NCBI RefSeq assembly: GCF_009870125.1
Contig: NC_046681.1
Coordinates: 13,901,001 to 13,965,000 of the forward strand
Length of the DNA: 64,000 nucleotides
Source: Drosophila pseudoobscura
Taxonomy: Eukaryota; Arthropoda; Insecta; Diptera; Drosophilidae
Direction: 5' to 3'
The notes beneath the pieces were generated by a model, which searched no databases, was not told where the DNA came from, and saw only the letters and a program-made list of their open reading frames with translations. Position numbers and translations under genes: made by a program. Position 1 is the stretch's first letter, and every line of letters starts with the position of its first letter. Shown in pieces: positions 51,301 to 61,039 of this stretch.

Positions 51301-53847
51301 GCTACGGCAAGGACATCAAGGACATACCCAAGTCTATGCTGCGGCTGGTGAAGAACCCCGTGTACATTGTGACCTGCCTGGGGGCCTGCATGGAGCTGAT
51401 GATCGTCTCGGGCTTCGTGGTCTTCCTGCCCAAGTACCTGGAGACGCAGTTCAGCCTCGGCAAGAGCCAGGCCAACATCTTCACGGGATCCATTGCGGTG
51501 CCCGGGGCCTGCATTGGGATCTTCCTCGGCGGCTGCATCCTGAAGCGCTTCCAGCTGAAGCCCAAGGGCGCCGTCCAGTTCGTGTTGATCACGAACGTGA
51601 TCTGCCTCGCCTGCTACGCGATGCTGTTCTTCCTGGGCTGCGACAACCTCAAGATGGCCGGCACCACGATCCCCTACTACACCAGCAACAAGGGGGGCTC
51701 CACGCTGGAGCAACCCTTCCAGGTGAACCTCACGGCCGCCTGCAACTTCGGCTGCGAGTGCCTCACCAGCGAGGTGGAGCCCGTCTGCGGCAACAACGGA
51801 CTGACGTACTTCAGTCCCTGCCACGCCGGCTGCACGGCCTTCTCCTCCAGCTCCAACTACACCAACTGTGCATGTGAGTAGTCCTCTAAAAGGTCTCCCG
51901 AATGGTCTCTGATGATGCTCCCCCGCTCCTTTACAGGTGTTCACGCCAACATCTCGAGCAGCATTTATCGCGGGGCTGGCGGTAGCCAGGCCCAGGCTCT
52001 CAGCGCCAGAGAGGACTTTGCCGAGGTCACTGTGGTGCCGGTGGCCACGGCAGGACCCTGTGCCACGCCCTGCCGCACCATCTACCCGTTCCTCATCCTG
52101 CTCTTCTTCATGACCTTCCTGGTGGCCTCCACGCAGATGCCGCTGCTCATGATCGTCCTGCGATCGGTGTCCGAGGAAGAGCGCTCCTTTGCCCTGGGCA
52201 TGCAGTTTGTGATCTTTCGACTCTTTGGATACATCCCCGCCCCGATCCTCTTTGGCAACCTCATCGACTCGACCTGCCTGCTCTGGAAATCCTCTTGCGG
52301 CGAGAAGGGCGGTCGCTGTCTCATCTACGACATTGAGAAGTTTCGTTACAAGTATGATCTCTAATCCCTTCTAAGGAATAGATTGTAACTATCTCTTTAA
52401 TCCAGATATGTGGGTCTCTGTGCCTCCGTGAAGCTGGTTGCTCTGTTCATCTTCATCGTGGACTGGTGGCTGGTGCGACGACGCCGGCAGCTGGAGAAGA
52501 CCAAGCCGCTGAATGCCAGCGATCCGATCATCGGCTCCATCATCAGCCTGGACAAATGTGAGTGAAGAGCTAGCAATAAGAGAAGCAGAAGATGTCAATG
52601 GGAGAATGTGGAATATAAATTATAAATGTTAACCTAGAATACGAATAATAGTGCATAAGCCCCATTGTCCTTTGTGTTTGGAGTGGATTCTCAACTTGTT
52701 TTCCATTGATGTTTGCTTCCAGTGTTCGAGGAGAAGCTGTCGGGAGCAGAGCCAGCCGCTGGCTTCGTTGGCGGCGCAGGAGAGCTGATCATACCCACAG
52801 ATATATTGCGGCATTCGCGCAATGACTCGCGCACCATGCAGATGGACTACTGGTGAGTAATTGAGATACAATTCGGTAGAGAATCCTCTGAGAATCTAGC
52901 TGAGAATGACATCTCTCTCTGGCAGCTACGACAAGTGCGGGCATGTGGTGCCGCCCACGAACACGTGCAACCAGCCGCAGACCAAGTCAAAGAAGCATTT
53001 CCGCAGCGCCTCGTGCGACGTGAAGATGATCAAGAGCTTTGCCAGGGATCACAACTCCTCGAGCGGGCCGGCCGATGCCGCGGGACAGGAGGCCGGCGCT
53101 GGCAGCAGCAGCAAGTACAAGAATCTCAAGAAGTTCCAGGCGCACACCCGGAACCACTCCACGGATCTGCACGACAATAGTCAGCCCATACGCTACATCC
53201 AGAACCAGCTGCGGCCCCAGGACTGTGCCGAGGAGGATGACGACGATGAGCTGACCACCGGCTGTGGCCACTTCGTGAAGAAGCATTCGCGCAACCACAG
53301 CTACGATCAGATCTACATGCCCAACAACATACGCTTTGATGCGGACTTCCTGCGGCATTCCCATCCGCACCACAATCCCAAGAAGAACGTGAATGTGCTC
53401 AAGAATGTGGTGGCGGAGACGTGTGGCAAGCTAAAGAACTCCAACGAGATGGAGGCCGGAGGAGGAGGCTCTGGCTCGCGTGGCCATTCGCGCAACAACT
53501 CCAAGGACTTGAATACCAAAAGTGCCAGTGGAGCAGCTCCATCGAGCAGCGGACAGCCAGCAGCTGAGCAGCCACCAGCCTCGACGGGACTGAGTGTCCT
53601 GCGACATCGTCGCACCAACTCCAAGGATCTGAACTACACAATGCTGGCAGAGGTGACACCGCCTTCGGCTGCTGCACCCGCTGCGAATGTTAATCGAGGA
53701 GGAGGAGGAGGAGCAGCAAGCCATCAGCAACAGCAGCACCACTCGCGGAATACGTCGCACCACAAGATCCAGATCGACGACGATCGAAACGAGCTCATCA
53801 ACGACAACGATGAGGAGGAGGACCGCTCATCATCTCTGCGCCTGTAG
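48308..53847 (+). CDS. Oatp30B: Organic anion transporting polypeptide Oatp30B, 7 coding exons
   Basis: This is a plasma-membrane transporter of the OATP/SLCO family (12 membrane segments expected). Coding exons are 48308-48573, 49925-50922, 50983-51873, 51937-52351, 52406-52557, 52723-52852 and 52926-53847; all junctions are GT-AG and in phase, giving 1257 residues. The acceptor at 48218-48219 opens the first coding exon. Residues 1-180 are a low-complexity cytosolic tail (Thr-Gly and Ala-Thr repeats). The core starts at ARIKIFVLLLSLLVMMQQAL. Exon 3 contains DRRWVGLWWGGFL, diagnostic of the family, and a Kazal-like cysteine cluster (NFGCEC...VCGNNGLTYFSPC). The C-terminal tail after about residue 930 is very long (over 300 residues), His/Ser-rich and acidic at its end. 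Eight H-x-R-x-x-S sites lie in the two tails (S93, S155, S980, S1029, S1076, S1143, S1183, S1228). Upstream ATGs at 48262 and 48295 are out of frame; 48308 has A at -3 and joins exon 2 in frame. Confidence 0.95.
48574..49924 (+). other. Oatp30B intron 1
   Basis: A 1351-base GT-AG intron. Open frames within it (for example 49081-49725) show no recognisable domain. An ATACCC/TACCCTGTACTC pair near 49551-49625 may be a decayed copy of the ATACCC-bounded repeat. Confidence 0.7.
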
Positions 53848-55485
53848 TTCCTGTGCTTAGTAAAATAGTGTATGTCCCTGTCAGTTAGCTATAAGCTAGG
53901 ATATCGGCACCCTTTTGTGGCACCATTCCAGGCACATCCTTCGCCTCTTTGTGCGTGCGCGTCTGAGTGAATCCCAATCGCAATCCCATGCAATGAAAGC
54001 CCCCCCTCCCCCCAACAGCAACTGCTCATTGTACTTACAACAGAGTGTTCAAATCTACTATCCTCGTAGACAACCAAAACAATAGAAGTCTTTTGATATG
54101 TGCAAAGTGTTCAAATCAAAGTGCGATCCGCATTCGATTCACGAACGTTGGTATTCTCGACACAATTGCAGATAATATTTATGGATCTATGGATCTAGGC
54201 ACTAGAATAGGCGTCATATATAGTATACCGATATACCGATATAGATACAAATACAGATATAGTAAGCAAAGTAGCAGCATATTGTAGGATGTAGATCGTT
54301 GTGATAGGAATATTTTGTATTGTATTTTGTAGTGGAAGAGTGTAGAAGAGTGTGACGAACCCTTCACTGCTCTCGATCGTAGTGCAATCTCGGTTTCGTA
54401 GTGAGACAGACGCTTTGACTGAGACTGTGGCCCTGAAAGAAAAAGTGGAAGGACAAAATACATACATAAATACATACATAGAATGCAAGAATAGAAGGGA
54501 AAGTTGAAATGAATAGAAAATTCAATATGTTTTAATAATCTACGAACGTGTAAACAATTGTCAATGGAAATTGTGCTGTGAAACAATGTGTGAGTACTCG
54601 TGTATAGGAAACAACAAACAAAACAATTAATGAAACGAATGTGTCTACAAACAAGAGAAGAAAAAGAGAAGAGGTCGGGGGAAACACGCTGAATGTAATT
54701 CTTATGCAATACCACATTTATTTAGAGAAACTTTGTGGACGGAAAATGGAAGTGTTTGTTCGAACGAGGAGGATATGATAGAGGATCGAGGAGCTGGATC
54801 GATTAGCTAGAGATTAGATTAGGTGTAAGTAAAAACTGAGAGTGTAAATTCCTTAATTCCCTGTTTTAACCGTTGCGCTGAGATGAGCAGGAGAAGAGCA
54901 AAGTTAGCCTAGATTTTAAACAGAATGACGTACTTTAAAAATGCGATAATGCCTTACAATATATCAATTAAATCCATATGGATAATAACACACCATAAGA
55001 ATAAGAGAAGATCCTAAAACTGCAATGGAGTATCGAGTTCACTTCCCCCAAATAGTCCCTAAGTGATGCAATCTATAGGTTAGCTAGTACTAGCCACTAA
55101 GTCTATGTATACACCAGCCAGCCAGCCTGCCATCCGCATGGGCAGCGTTATATAGATATATCCCTATATATACAGAAGATATACATACAATTATACATGG
55201 ATAAGTACCTACAAAATAGCTAAAATTCGAGTTGATATATGTGTGTGTGTGTGCGTTTGTACAACATTACTTATGTATACATTATTAAAAAAGCGATTTT
55301 AATCTGCATCAGCATCTGCATACTACATCGATCGTAGTATCTATGCGGAGCGGAGAAGAAAATATTTTTACTTAGAGAAAATCTTGAAAGTAATCTAAAC
55401 TAAAAAAGAAAATGTATGAAATGAAAACAATGAGACTCCTGAACACGAAAACATAAAAATAAATAATATATTGTACTAGACAAAT
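53848..55485 (+). other. Oatp30B 3' UTR
   Basis: AT-rich non-coding DNA after the stop, ending near AATAAA at 55459-55464. An alternative AATAAA lies at 55881-55886. No internal gene was seen. Confidence 0.55.
55459..55464 (+). terminator. Oatp30B poly(A) signal
   Basis: AATAAA within A-rich sequence about 1.6 kb past the stop codon. A more distal copy at 55881-55886 could also be used. Confidence 0.45.
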
Positions 55486-56084
55486 GGAACTAGATGAACG
55501 CGGGCGGTGGCAATGTCATCCTTCAGGTCAATCTTATTCCAGACCACGAGGAAGAGCAGCCGTGTCTTCTATACCGCTGAAAGGATCAAAATGTTTATGT
55601 TGGTATGCGAAATACGAAATGCCGTTGTCTTGTGTCTTCCATCAGGACGACGACGCAACAAAATCACATAAACAAAGCTCGAAAGTGGTTCGAGAACATT
55701 CAGTCTCCAGGTTGATGAAGCCCGCCTTGGATCACCGGGGCACAGAATAGCGAATAATGGCTGTCGGCACAAAACGAGCGGAATGAGGTCGAGCTATGGA
55801 ACTATCAGCCAGCTGAATGCCCGAACCAAGCTGGAGAAAGAGAGAGATGAGGAATAGCAGGATATATATACAGGGAACTAAATAAAGCATAAAGCTACTT
55901 GCAAACTCACAATATTAATAGTAATTAAAAGAAACAGGTATAAAGTCCTATAGTCATAACGGTTACCTGTTGACATACTATGTGTGTTGTGTCACTTTAC
56001 TCCGTACACACTTACATACGTATTATACCTAAGTTTCTTGACTTGACTTTATTGGCTTAACCTTATTTTAGACACAATAAAATA
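55486..56084. other. Junction segment between the 30B-like and 37B-like gene blocks
   Basis: About 55486-55870 is less AT-rich than its surroundings and carries a stretch of coding character. On the minus strand, codons near 55577-55510 read LLFLVVWNKIDLKDD, with an NKxD pattern like the G4 motif of small GTPases. It is bounded by stops (TAG just upstream and after about 30 codons), and I cannot extend it. The rest is AT-rich. By gene content this is where two separate D. melanogaster regions meet. Confidence 0.3.
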
Positions 56085-56340
56085 AAAAGTGATTTTTTAA
56101 ATAGAGCCAATATTGTAGAAAATTGATTAATGTATCTGATAAAATTATGTGTTCAGTGCTGAGTATCTTAACTAGCTAGTAATATTCAACCGAATTTGAA
56201 AAACAAGGAATATGATGGATCTAGAATATATATGTTTACGGTATATTTTTAACATGAAACAGTATATTTTGGTATATTTCTGAGGGTCCGACGGTATATT
56301 TTAACGATAAATCCACGGTCACACTGCATTGCATTCAATT
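56085..56340 (+). repeat. Dispersed repeat with Ohler-6/Motif 1 cassette (copy 3), CG10470 promoter
   Basis: From 56115, AGAAAATTGATTAATG, then AAAATTATGTG and CTAGCTAGTAATATTC match the array at 10.4-11.5 kb. The cassette follows, with GTATATTT elements at 56240-56248, 56261-56269, 56271-56279 and 56293-56301, then a perfect M1BP Motif 1 (GGTCACACTG) at 56317-56326, 35 bases before the CG10470 ATG. CATTCAATTAACAT after it also occurs in copy 1. Confidence 0.7.
56317..56326 (+). promoter_or_regulatory. Motif 1 (M1BP) site, CG10470 promoter
   Basis: GGTCACACTG is an exact core of YGGTCACACTR. It sits immediately before the predicted start of transcription of CG10470 and downstream of four Ohler-6 elements. 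Confidence 0.65.
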
Positions 56341-56360
56341 AACATAAAATAAGTGGAAAA

Positions 56361-57030
56361 ATGTGGTCTGACACAATATTGATAGTTTTTATATCCGTCT
56401 GCACAGCCTTTTTGGGCGAAGGTGAGTGAAACATCACAAAGCAGTTTTATTTCCAACATATTCATGAATTTTTACCTTAAAAGGGCTCACCTGGGTCTTG
56501 GTGTACCGCACCGAAAAATATCAAAAGCTGAAGACCGAAGTGGAAAAGCAGAGCAAGAAATGTAAGCACTGGAAAATGGGTTATCATTATCATAAATTAA
56601 CGTGTGATTACTTTAAGTGGAGCGCCGTAAGGAAATCCATGGCGACTCACTGGACAAGGCGGTGAAAAAGAAAATCGAGCGCGACGAGGAGAAACTCAAG
56701 AACAATAACAGGGACTTGTCGCTGGTGAAGATGAAGTCGATGTTTGCTACTGGCTTTGCTTTCACCGCTCTGCTGAGCATGTTCAATAGCATATTCGATG
56801 GACGTGTTGTTGCCCAACTGCCCTTTACCCCGATCTCCTGGATCCAGGGCTTGAGCCATCGCAATCTGTCCGGCGAAGACTACACCGACTGCTCGTTCAT
56901 CTTCCTCTACATTTTGTGCACCATGTCCATTCGCCAGAACATACAGAAAATGTTGGGCTTTGCCCCCTCGCGTGCCGCCAGCAAACAGGGCGGTGGTCTC
57001 TTTGGTGCGCCACCAGGACAGTTCAAATAG
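56361..57030 (+). CDS. CG10470: TMCO1 homologue (ER calcium-load-activated channel / translocon factor), 3 exons
   Basis: TMCO1 is a small ER membrane protein described as a calcium-load-activated Ca2+ channel and as a subunit of the multipass-protein translocon. Exons 56361-56421, 56484-56561 and 56618-57030 (introns of 62 and 56 bases) give 183 residues. The N-terminal membrane helix ILIVFISVCTAFLGEG is followed by TWVLVYRTEKYQKLK and a Lys/Glu-rich coiled coil to about residue 90. The conserved core NNNRDLSLVKMKSMFATGF, GMFNSIFDGRVV-like and CSFIFLYILCTMSIRQNIQK segments then follow, ending PPGQFK. This matches TMCO1 over its whole length. The ATG is the first codon after the M1BP promoter and gives the family N-terminus. 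The next gene is convergent; only 52 bases separate the stop codons. Confidence 0.96.
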
Positions 57031-57041
57031 TAAAATGAAAC

Positions 57042-57047
57042 TTTAAT
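57042..57047 (-). terminator. Candidate poly(A) signal of the FOXRED1-like gene
   Basis: TTTAAT on the plus strand reads ATTAAA on the minus strand, 35 bases beyond the minus-strand stop codon. It lies inside the presumed 3' UTR of CG10470. Confidence 0.4.
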
Positions 57048-57054
57048 CATGTAC

Positions 57055-57060
57055 AATAAA
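57055..57060 (+). terminator. CG10470 poly(A) signal
   Basis: AATAAA 25 bases after the CG10470 stop codon. Cleavage downstream of it would fall about at the stop codon of the convergent gene, so the two mRNAs probably overlap. Confidence 0.6.
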
Positions 57061-57082
57061 TACATTGTACTTCCAACAGACA

Positions 57083-58698
57083 CTAACTTAGAACATTATT
57101 CAACTCGTACATGGGACTGTCGACAATTAATCTATCGAAGCTCAGTCGCGACAGATCGATCGTGCGAAACTGTCCATCCATAATCAGCTCGGATACGGCT
57201 CGACCCACAGCCACCGACTGCTGGATGCCGTGTCCACTGAACCCAGTCGCAATGTACAAATTGTGGTAGTACGGATGTGGTCCCACAATGCCGTTGTCAT
57301 CGTAAATATTGTGCTCGTACAGGCCCGCCCAGCTGTCTACAACTGTGGCCGCCTCGAAGGCGGGAACCCGTTCCACGAGCGCGGGCCTAATCTTCTGGTC
57401 AAAATACTGCGGATCAACGACTAAATTATCACTGTTTGGATCGACTTGCGGGTCGGAATTACGCCCGCAGATGTAGTTGCCGCCCAAGCCGTCTCTCCGA
57501 ATGAATGTCGCGTTCGAATCGATGGTTATGGGCATGGCCATGCCGGGTGCATTCTGTGCCTGCGTACTGATGGCATACATGTACCGCTTGCGTGCATCTA
57601 TGGGCAAGGGGACCCGAAGCATTCCCGGGCCCGTGCCAATGCGTGCCATTCGTCCTACTTTCCCGGAACTAGCTCCGGCTGCTATTACGCAGAGAGCAAA
57701 CTTGCACGTGCGTCGTGTACCGTCTGGCAGTTGAATAACAGCCTTATCCAGACCATCATAGCCGCCTTCGTTGGAGCTATTGTCCCCCGAGACGGATATA
57801 TCCGGCTGTTCATGGAAAGCAAAGTCCACCACTTCTCCATCGACGAAATGCGCACCGTGTCCGCCAGCAGAACGTCTAAAGTTTGCGAGCAGGGACCATG
57901 AGTTGAACCAGCCCTCCTTTTCGAGGCCATGGCAGCCCAGAGCAATGCCCTTGGTATTCAGCCAGGGGAAACGCGCCGCCAGTCGATCGGGTGTAAGGAG
58001 CTCGTTCCGGGCACCTAGCTCGTTTTGCAGCTGCGAAGCATACTTCATGCCCTCGGCGTCTTCCTCGCCAGCGAGCATCAGATGGCCCTGTGGCGTAAAG
58101 TTGAGCGGTACCTCCGTGCCAAAGTGTTCCCTGGCGTTGCGTAAAAAGTCAGCGGCGAAGAGCGACATTTGTATGTTCTCGGGCAGAGAGAATTGCTGAC
58201 ACAGGCCTCCAACAGAGACGCGGGTTGCAGACTGTGCATACTATAAAAAAACAAGAGATAATTACTGTGTGACCACTGATCCATGTCAGTCACACATACC
58301 GTATCATCCTTCTCGACAACCACAACGTTCAGTCCATCACGCGCCTTCTCCTTTAGAAAATATGCAATGGAACTGCCTATACCGCCACCGCCAATGATCA
58401 GCACATCGCAGTGCGTCTGGAATTCATCTGGCCGACTGGAATTTTCTACTTTTTCGCCTTCAAACTTGAATTTAGTTTGAGTCAAAGCTCGTTCAGAGGT
58501 GTCTTCTGGACTGGGGTCCTTGGGCACAAAGAATTCTTTGACTTTGCGCATATCATTTCCGAGTAACCGAAGCGTCCGCCTAATGGGATGCTTGTCGTCG
58601 TCGGGAGTATTGCCACCGGAATTCGCGCCATTGCCAGTCGCACCAGCTGAGTAGGCCCGGTTCTGAAGAATGCGCACAGCGTGTCTGTATCGTAACAT
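57083..58698 (-). CDS. FOXRED1-like FAD-dependent oxidoreductase (mitochondrial), 2 exons
   Basis: FOXRED1 is a mitochondrial flavoprotein of the DAO family needed for respiratory complex I assembly. Minus-strand exons 58300-58698 and 57083-58240 are joined by a 59-base intron in phase 0 and give 518 residues. The N-terminus (MLRYRHAVRILQNRAY) is basic and acid-free, as in mitochondrial presequences. The Rossmann motif VLIIGGGGIGSS lies at about residues 99-110, followed by VVVVEKD. QFSLPENIQMSLF, GWFNSWSLL, LCVIAAGASSG and the C-terminal GFSGHGIQQSVAVGRA (FAD-binding) are typical of the family. The length slightly exceeds the human protein. It is convergent with CG10470 and divergent from Rpn3. 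I do not know its D. melanogaster symbol with certainty. Confidence 0.9.
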
Positions 58699-59304
58699 TT
58701 TTAAACTTTACAATTTATTTATATTTTCATTCACATTCCGTCCTGAGAGAATTATTTGGTAATAGTGATAACGTCCACAGAATCCAGATGGCCACTTAAC
58801 AGCTCTGTTAATGCTGTGCCCCCAACAGCACCTTGAGTGTATTTGTCGAAATCGACACTTACATCGCGAAAATCCTTGTTTTTCCACTCACTCAAATTCC
58901 AATAAAAGAGATTCCTACAAATTAACCAATCTTGTAGAAAATTGATTAATTAATTATTTGCTCAGTGCTGAGAGTTCTAGTTATAGAATTTAATCATGGA
59001 CAGGGCACGATTAATCCATTGTTGACCAGTGGGTACTGAAATACACTCTACAAATATTATTAAACTTGAAGAAGTTCAGTTCAGGTTAAAAAATATCGTG
59101 GTTATTCTGAATTTAAAAATAGGGTAGGATTTAAGAAGAATTTATCTAAAGTTGTTCACTTGCTTTACTAGAGGGGGGTTGAGTGGGTTAAATTTATCGA
59201 TAAATCCGATAACACTGCATTACTAGGCATTTTAGATTTCGTTTGGAAAAACTAAGAAAAGTCAGCAATTTGATATATAAATTGCAAATTAAACGTTCTA
59301 CAAC
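58699..59304. promoter_or_regulatory. Divergent promoter region FOXRED1-like / Rpn3, with dispersed repeat (copy 4)
   Basis: The 606 bases between two divergent ATGs hold a DRE palindrome TATCGATA at 59195-59202, 103 bases before the Rpn3 ATG. They also hold a degenerate repeat copy: CCAATCTTGTAGAAAATTGA near 58926, GTGCTGAGAGTTCTAG near 58962, and a TTGTTCACTTG...AGAGGGGGGTTGAGTGGG segment at 59153-59188 that recurs at 61215-61255. No Ohler-6 cassette is present in this copy. Confidence 0.55.
59195..59202. promoter_or_regulatory. DRE (DREF binding site), Rpn3 promoter
   Basis: TATCGATA is the palindromic DRE core used by DREF at replication and housekeeping genes. It lies 103 bases before the Rpn3 start codon. 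Confidence 0.55.
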
Positions 59305-60854
59305 ATGACCAACGCTGCAGATATTGGCACTCAGGATGTTGAGATGGAGGTTGATCCTCCAACGACCGAGATATCACTGGCAGACGAAAAGAAAAATCAA
59401 GATGTGGCCGCTGTGCAAGAGATTCGCGAGCAGATACGCCAAATCGAAAAGAGTGTCGCTTCGAAAGAGTCGCGGTAAGCTTTCCTCCCCATCAAATCAT
59501 TGATTCAATGATATTTATGGACTCTTGTCACAGATTCATCTTGCGTGTGCTGAGAAATTTGCCCAACACCCGACGCAAGCTGAACGGCGTTGTTTTCCGC
59601 AATCTGTCGCAGACCATCTACCCAGCTGGCGCCGATCGGGAGGCCGCGCTGGCTCTTATGCCCGCTGTGGAGAAGGATGCCACCGAGTTGCCTGATGTGA
59701 GTAAAAAACTGTTGGCTACCAAGGCACCGATAGCCGAGGTGGATGCCTACTTCTATCTGCTTCTGCTGGTCAAATTGATTGACGCCAACGATCTAAAACG
59801 CGCCGGTACGTGTGCCGATGCCTTGATGGCCAAAATCTCCATCCAAAACCGGCGCACCCTCGATCTTATCGGAGCCAAGTCCTATTTCTACTTTTCGCGA
59901 GTGGCTGAGCTGAACAACGCCTTGGAGGGCATTCGCGCCTTCCTGCACGCCCGTCTGCGGACCGCCACACTACGCAACGACTTCGAGGGTCAGGCTGTGC
60001 TCATAAATTGCCTGCTCAGAAACTATCTACACTATGCCCTGTACGATCAGGCTGACAAGTTGGTGAAGAAGTCCGTCTACCCCGAGTCGGCCAGCAACAA
60101 TGAATGGGCCCGTTTCCTATACTATCTGGGTCGCATTAAGGCGGCGAAGCTGGAGTACAGTGATGCGCACAAACATCTGGTCCAGGCCCTGCGGAAATCG
60201 CCTCAGCATGCGGCTATCGGCTTCCGCCAGACCGTGCAGAAGCTGATCATTGTTGTGGAACTGTTGCTTGGTAATATTCCCGAGCGCGTTGTGTTCCGTC
60301 AGGCGGGACTCCGACAGTCCCTTGGCGCATACTTCCAGCTGACACAGGCTGTGCGTTTGGGCAACCTGAAACGCTTCGGGGACGTGGTGTCGCAGTACGG
60401 ACCCAAGTTCCAGATGGATCACACCTTCACACTGATCATCCGCTTGCGTCACAATGTGATCAAGACTGCCATCCGTTCGATTGGTCTCTCCTACTCGCGA
60501 ATCTCGCCACAGGATATCGCCAGGCGCTTGATGCTGGATTCGTCCGAGGATGCCGAGTTTATTGTGTCGAAGGCCATACGTGACGGTGTAATTGAGGCCA
60601 CCCTGGATCCGGCTCAGAACTACATGCGCAGCAAGGAGAGCACCGACATTTACAGCACACGCGAGCCCCAATTGGCCTTCCACGAGCGCATTTCGTTCTG
60701 CCTGAATCTACACAATCAGAGCGTCAAAGCTATGCGATATCCGCCCAAGTCGTACGGAAAGGATCTGGAGAGTGCTGAGGAGAGACGCGAGCGTGAGCAG
60801 CAGGACTTGGAGTTGGCCAAAGAGATGGCTGAAGATGATGAGGATGGTTTCTAA
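59305..60854 (+). CDS. Rpn3: 26S proteasome regulatory subunit Rpn3, 2 exons
   Basis: Rpn3 (PSMD3; Dox-A2 in older fly literature) is a PCI-domain scaffold subunit of the proteasome lid. Exons 59305-59474 and 59534-60854 (59-base GT-AG intron splitting an arginine codon) give 496 residues, the family length. The acidic N-terminus ([17 protein letters not shown]) is followed by [18 protein letters not shown] and helical repeats. The PCI region lies about residues 250-430 ([55 protein letters not shown]). The tail is charged and ends [10 protein letters not shown]. The ATG at 59305 is the first after the promoter and gives the expected N-terminus; an ATG inside the intron at 59508 is not needed. 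It looks intact. Confidence 0.97.
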
Positions 60855-60962
60855 GCTTTTGCAGTTTCTTTGTACTTGTATTCATTTTTCATAGAAATAT
60901 AACCAACAAATAAGTTACAAAATTGATCAAACACCGATAGAAAGGTTGATCAGGTGTTATTG

Positions 60963-60968
60963 AATAAA
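60963..60968 (+). terminator. Rpn3 poly(A) signal
   Basis: AATAAA about 110 bases after the Rpn3 stop. It is the first canonical hexamer downstream. Confidence 0.5.
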
Positions 60969-61039
60969 TTTTCGGTTATTTAAAAGTCACGGTTCCCTTT
61001 CACTGAATCGTATAAGAGTAGTAGTCACGGTAATCGAAA

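Noticed and set aside
49881-51944. 687-codon open frame on the minus strand opposite Oatp30B exons 2-3
   Set aside because: It mirrors the GC-rich third positions of Oatp30B, is His/Gly/Val-biased, has no known domain, and spans the real introns. It is an antisense shadow.
59508-59533. Rpn3 starting at the ATG at 59508
   Set aside because: That ATG lies inside the 59-base intron; the upstream exon supplies the normal acidic Rpn3 N-terminus and correct length.
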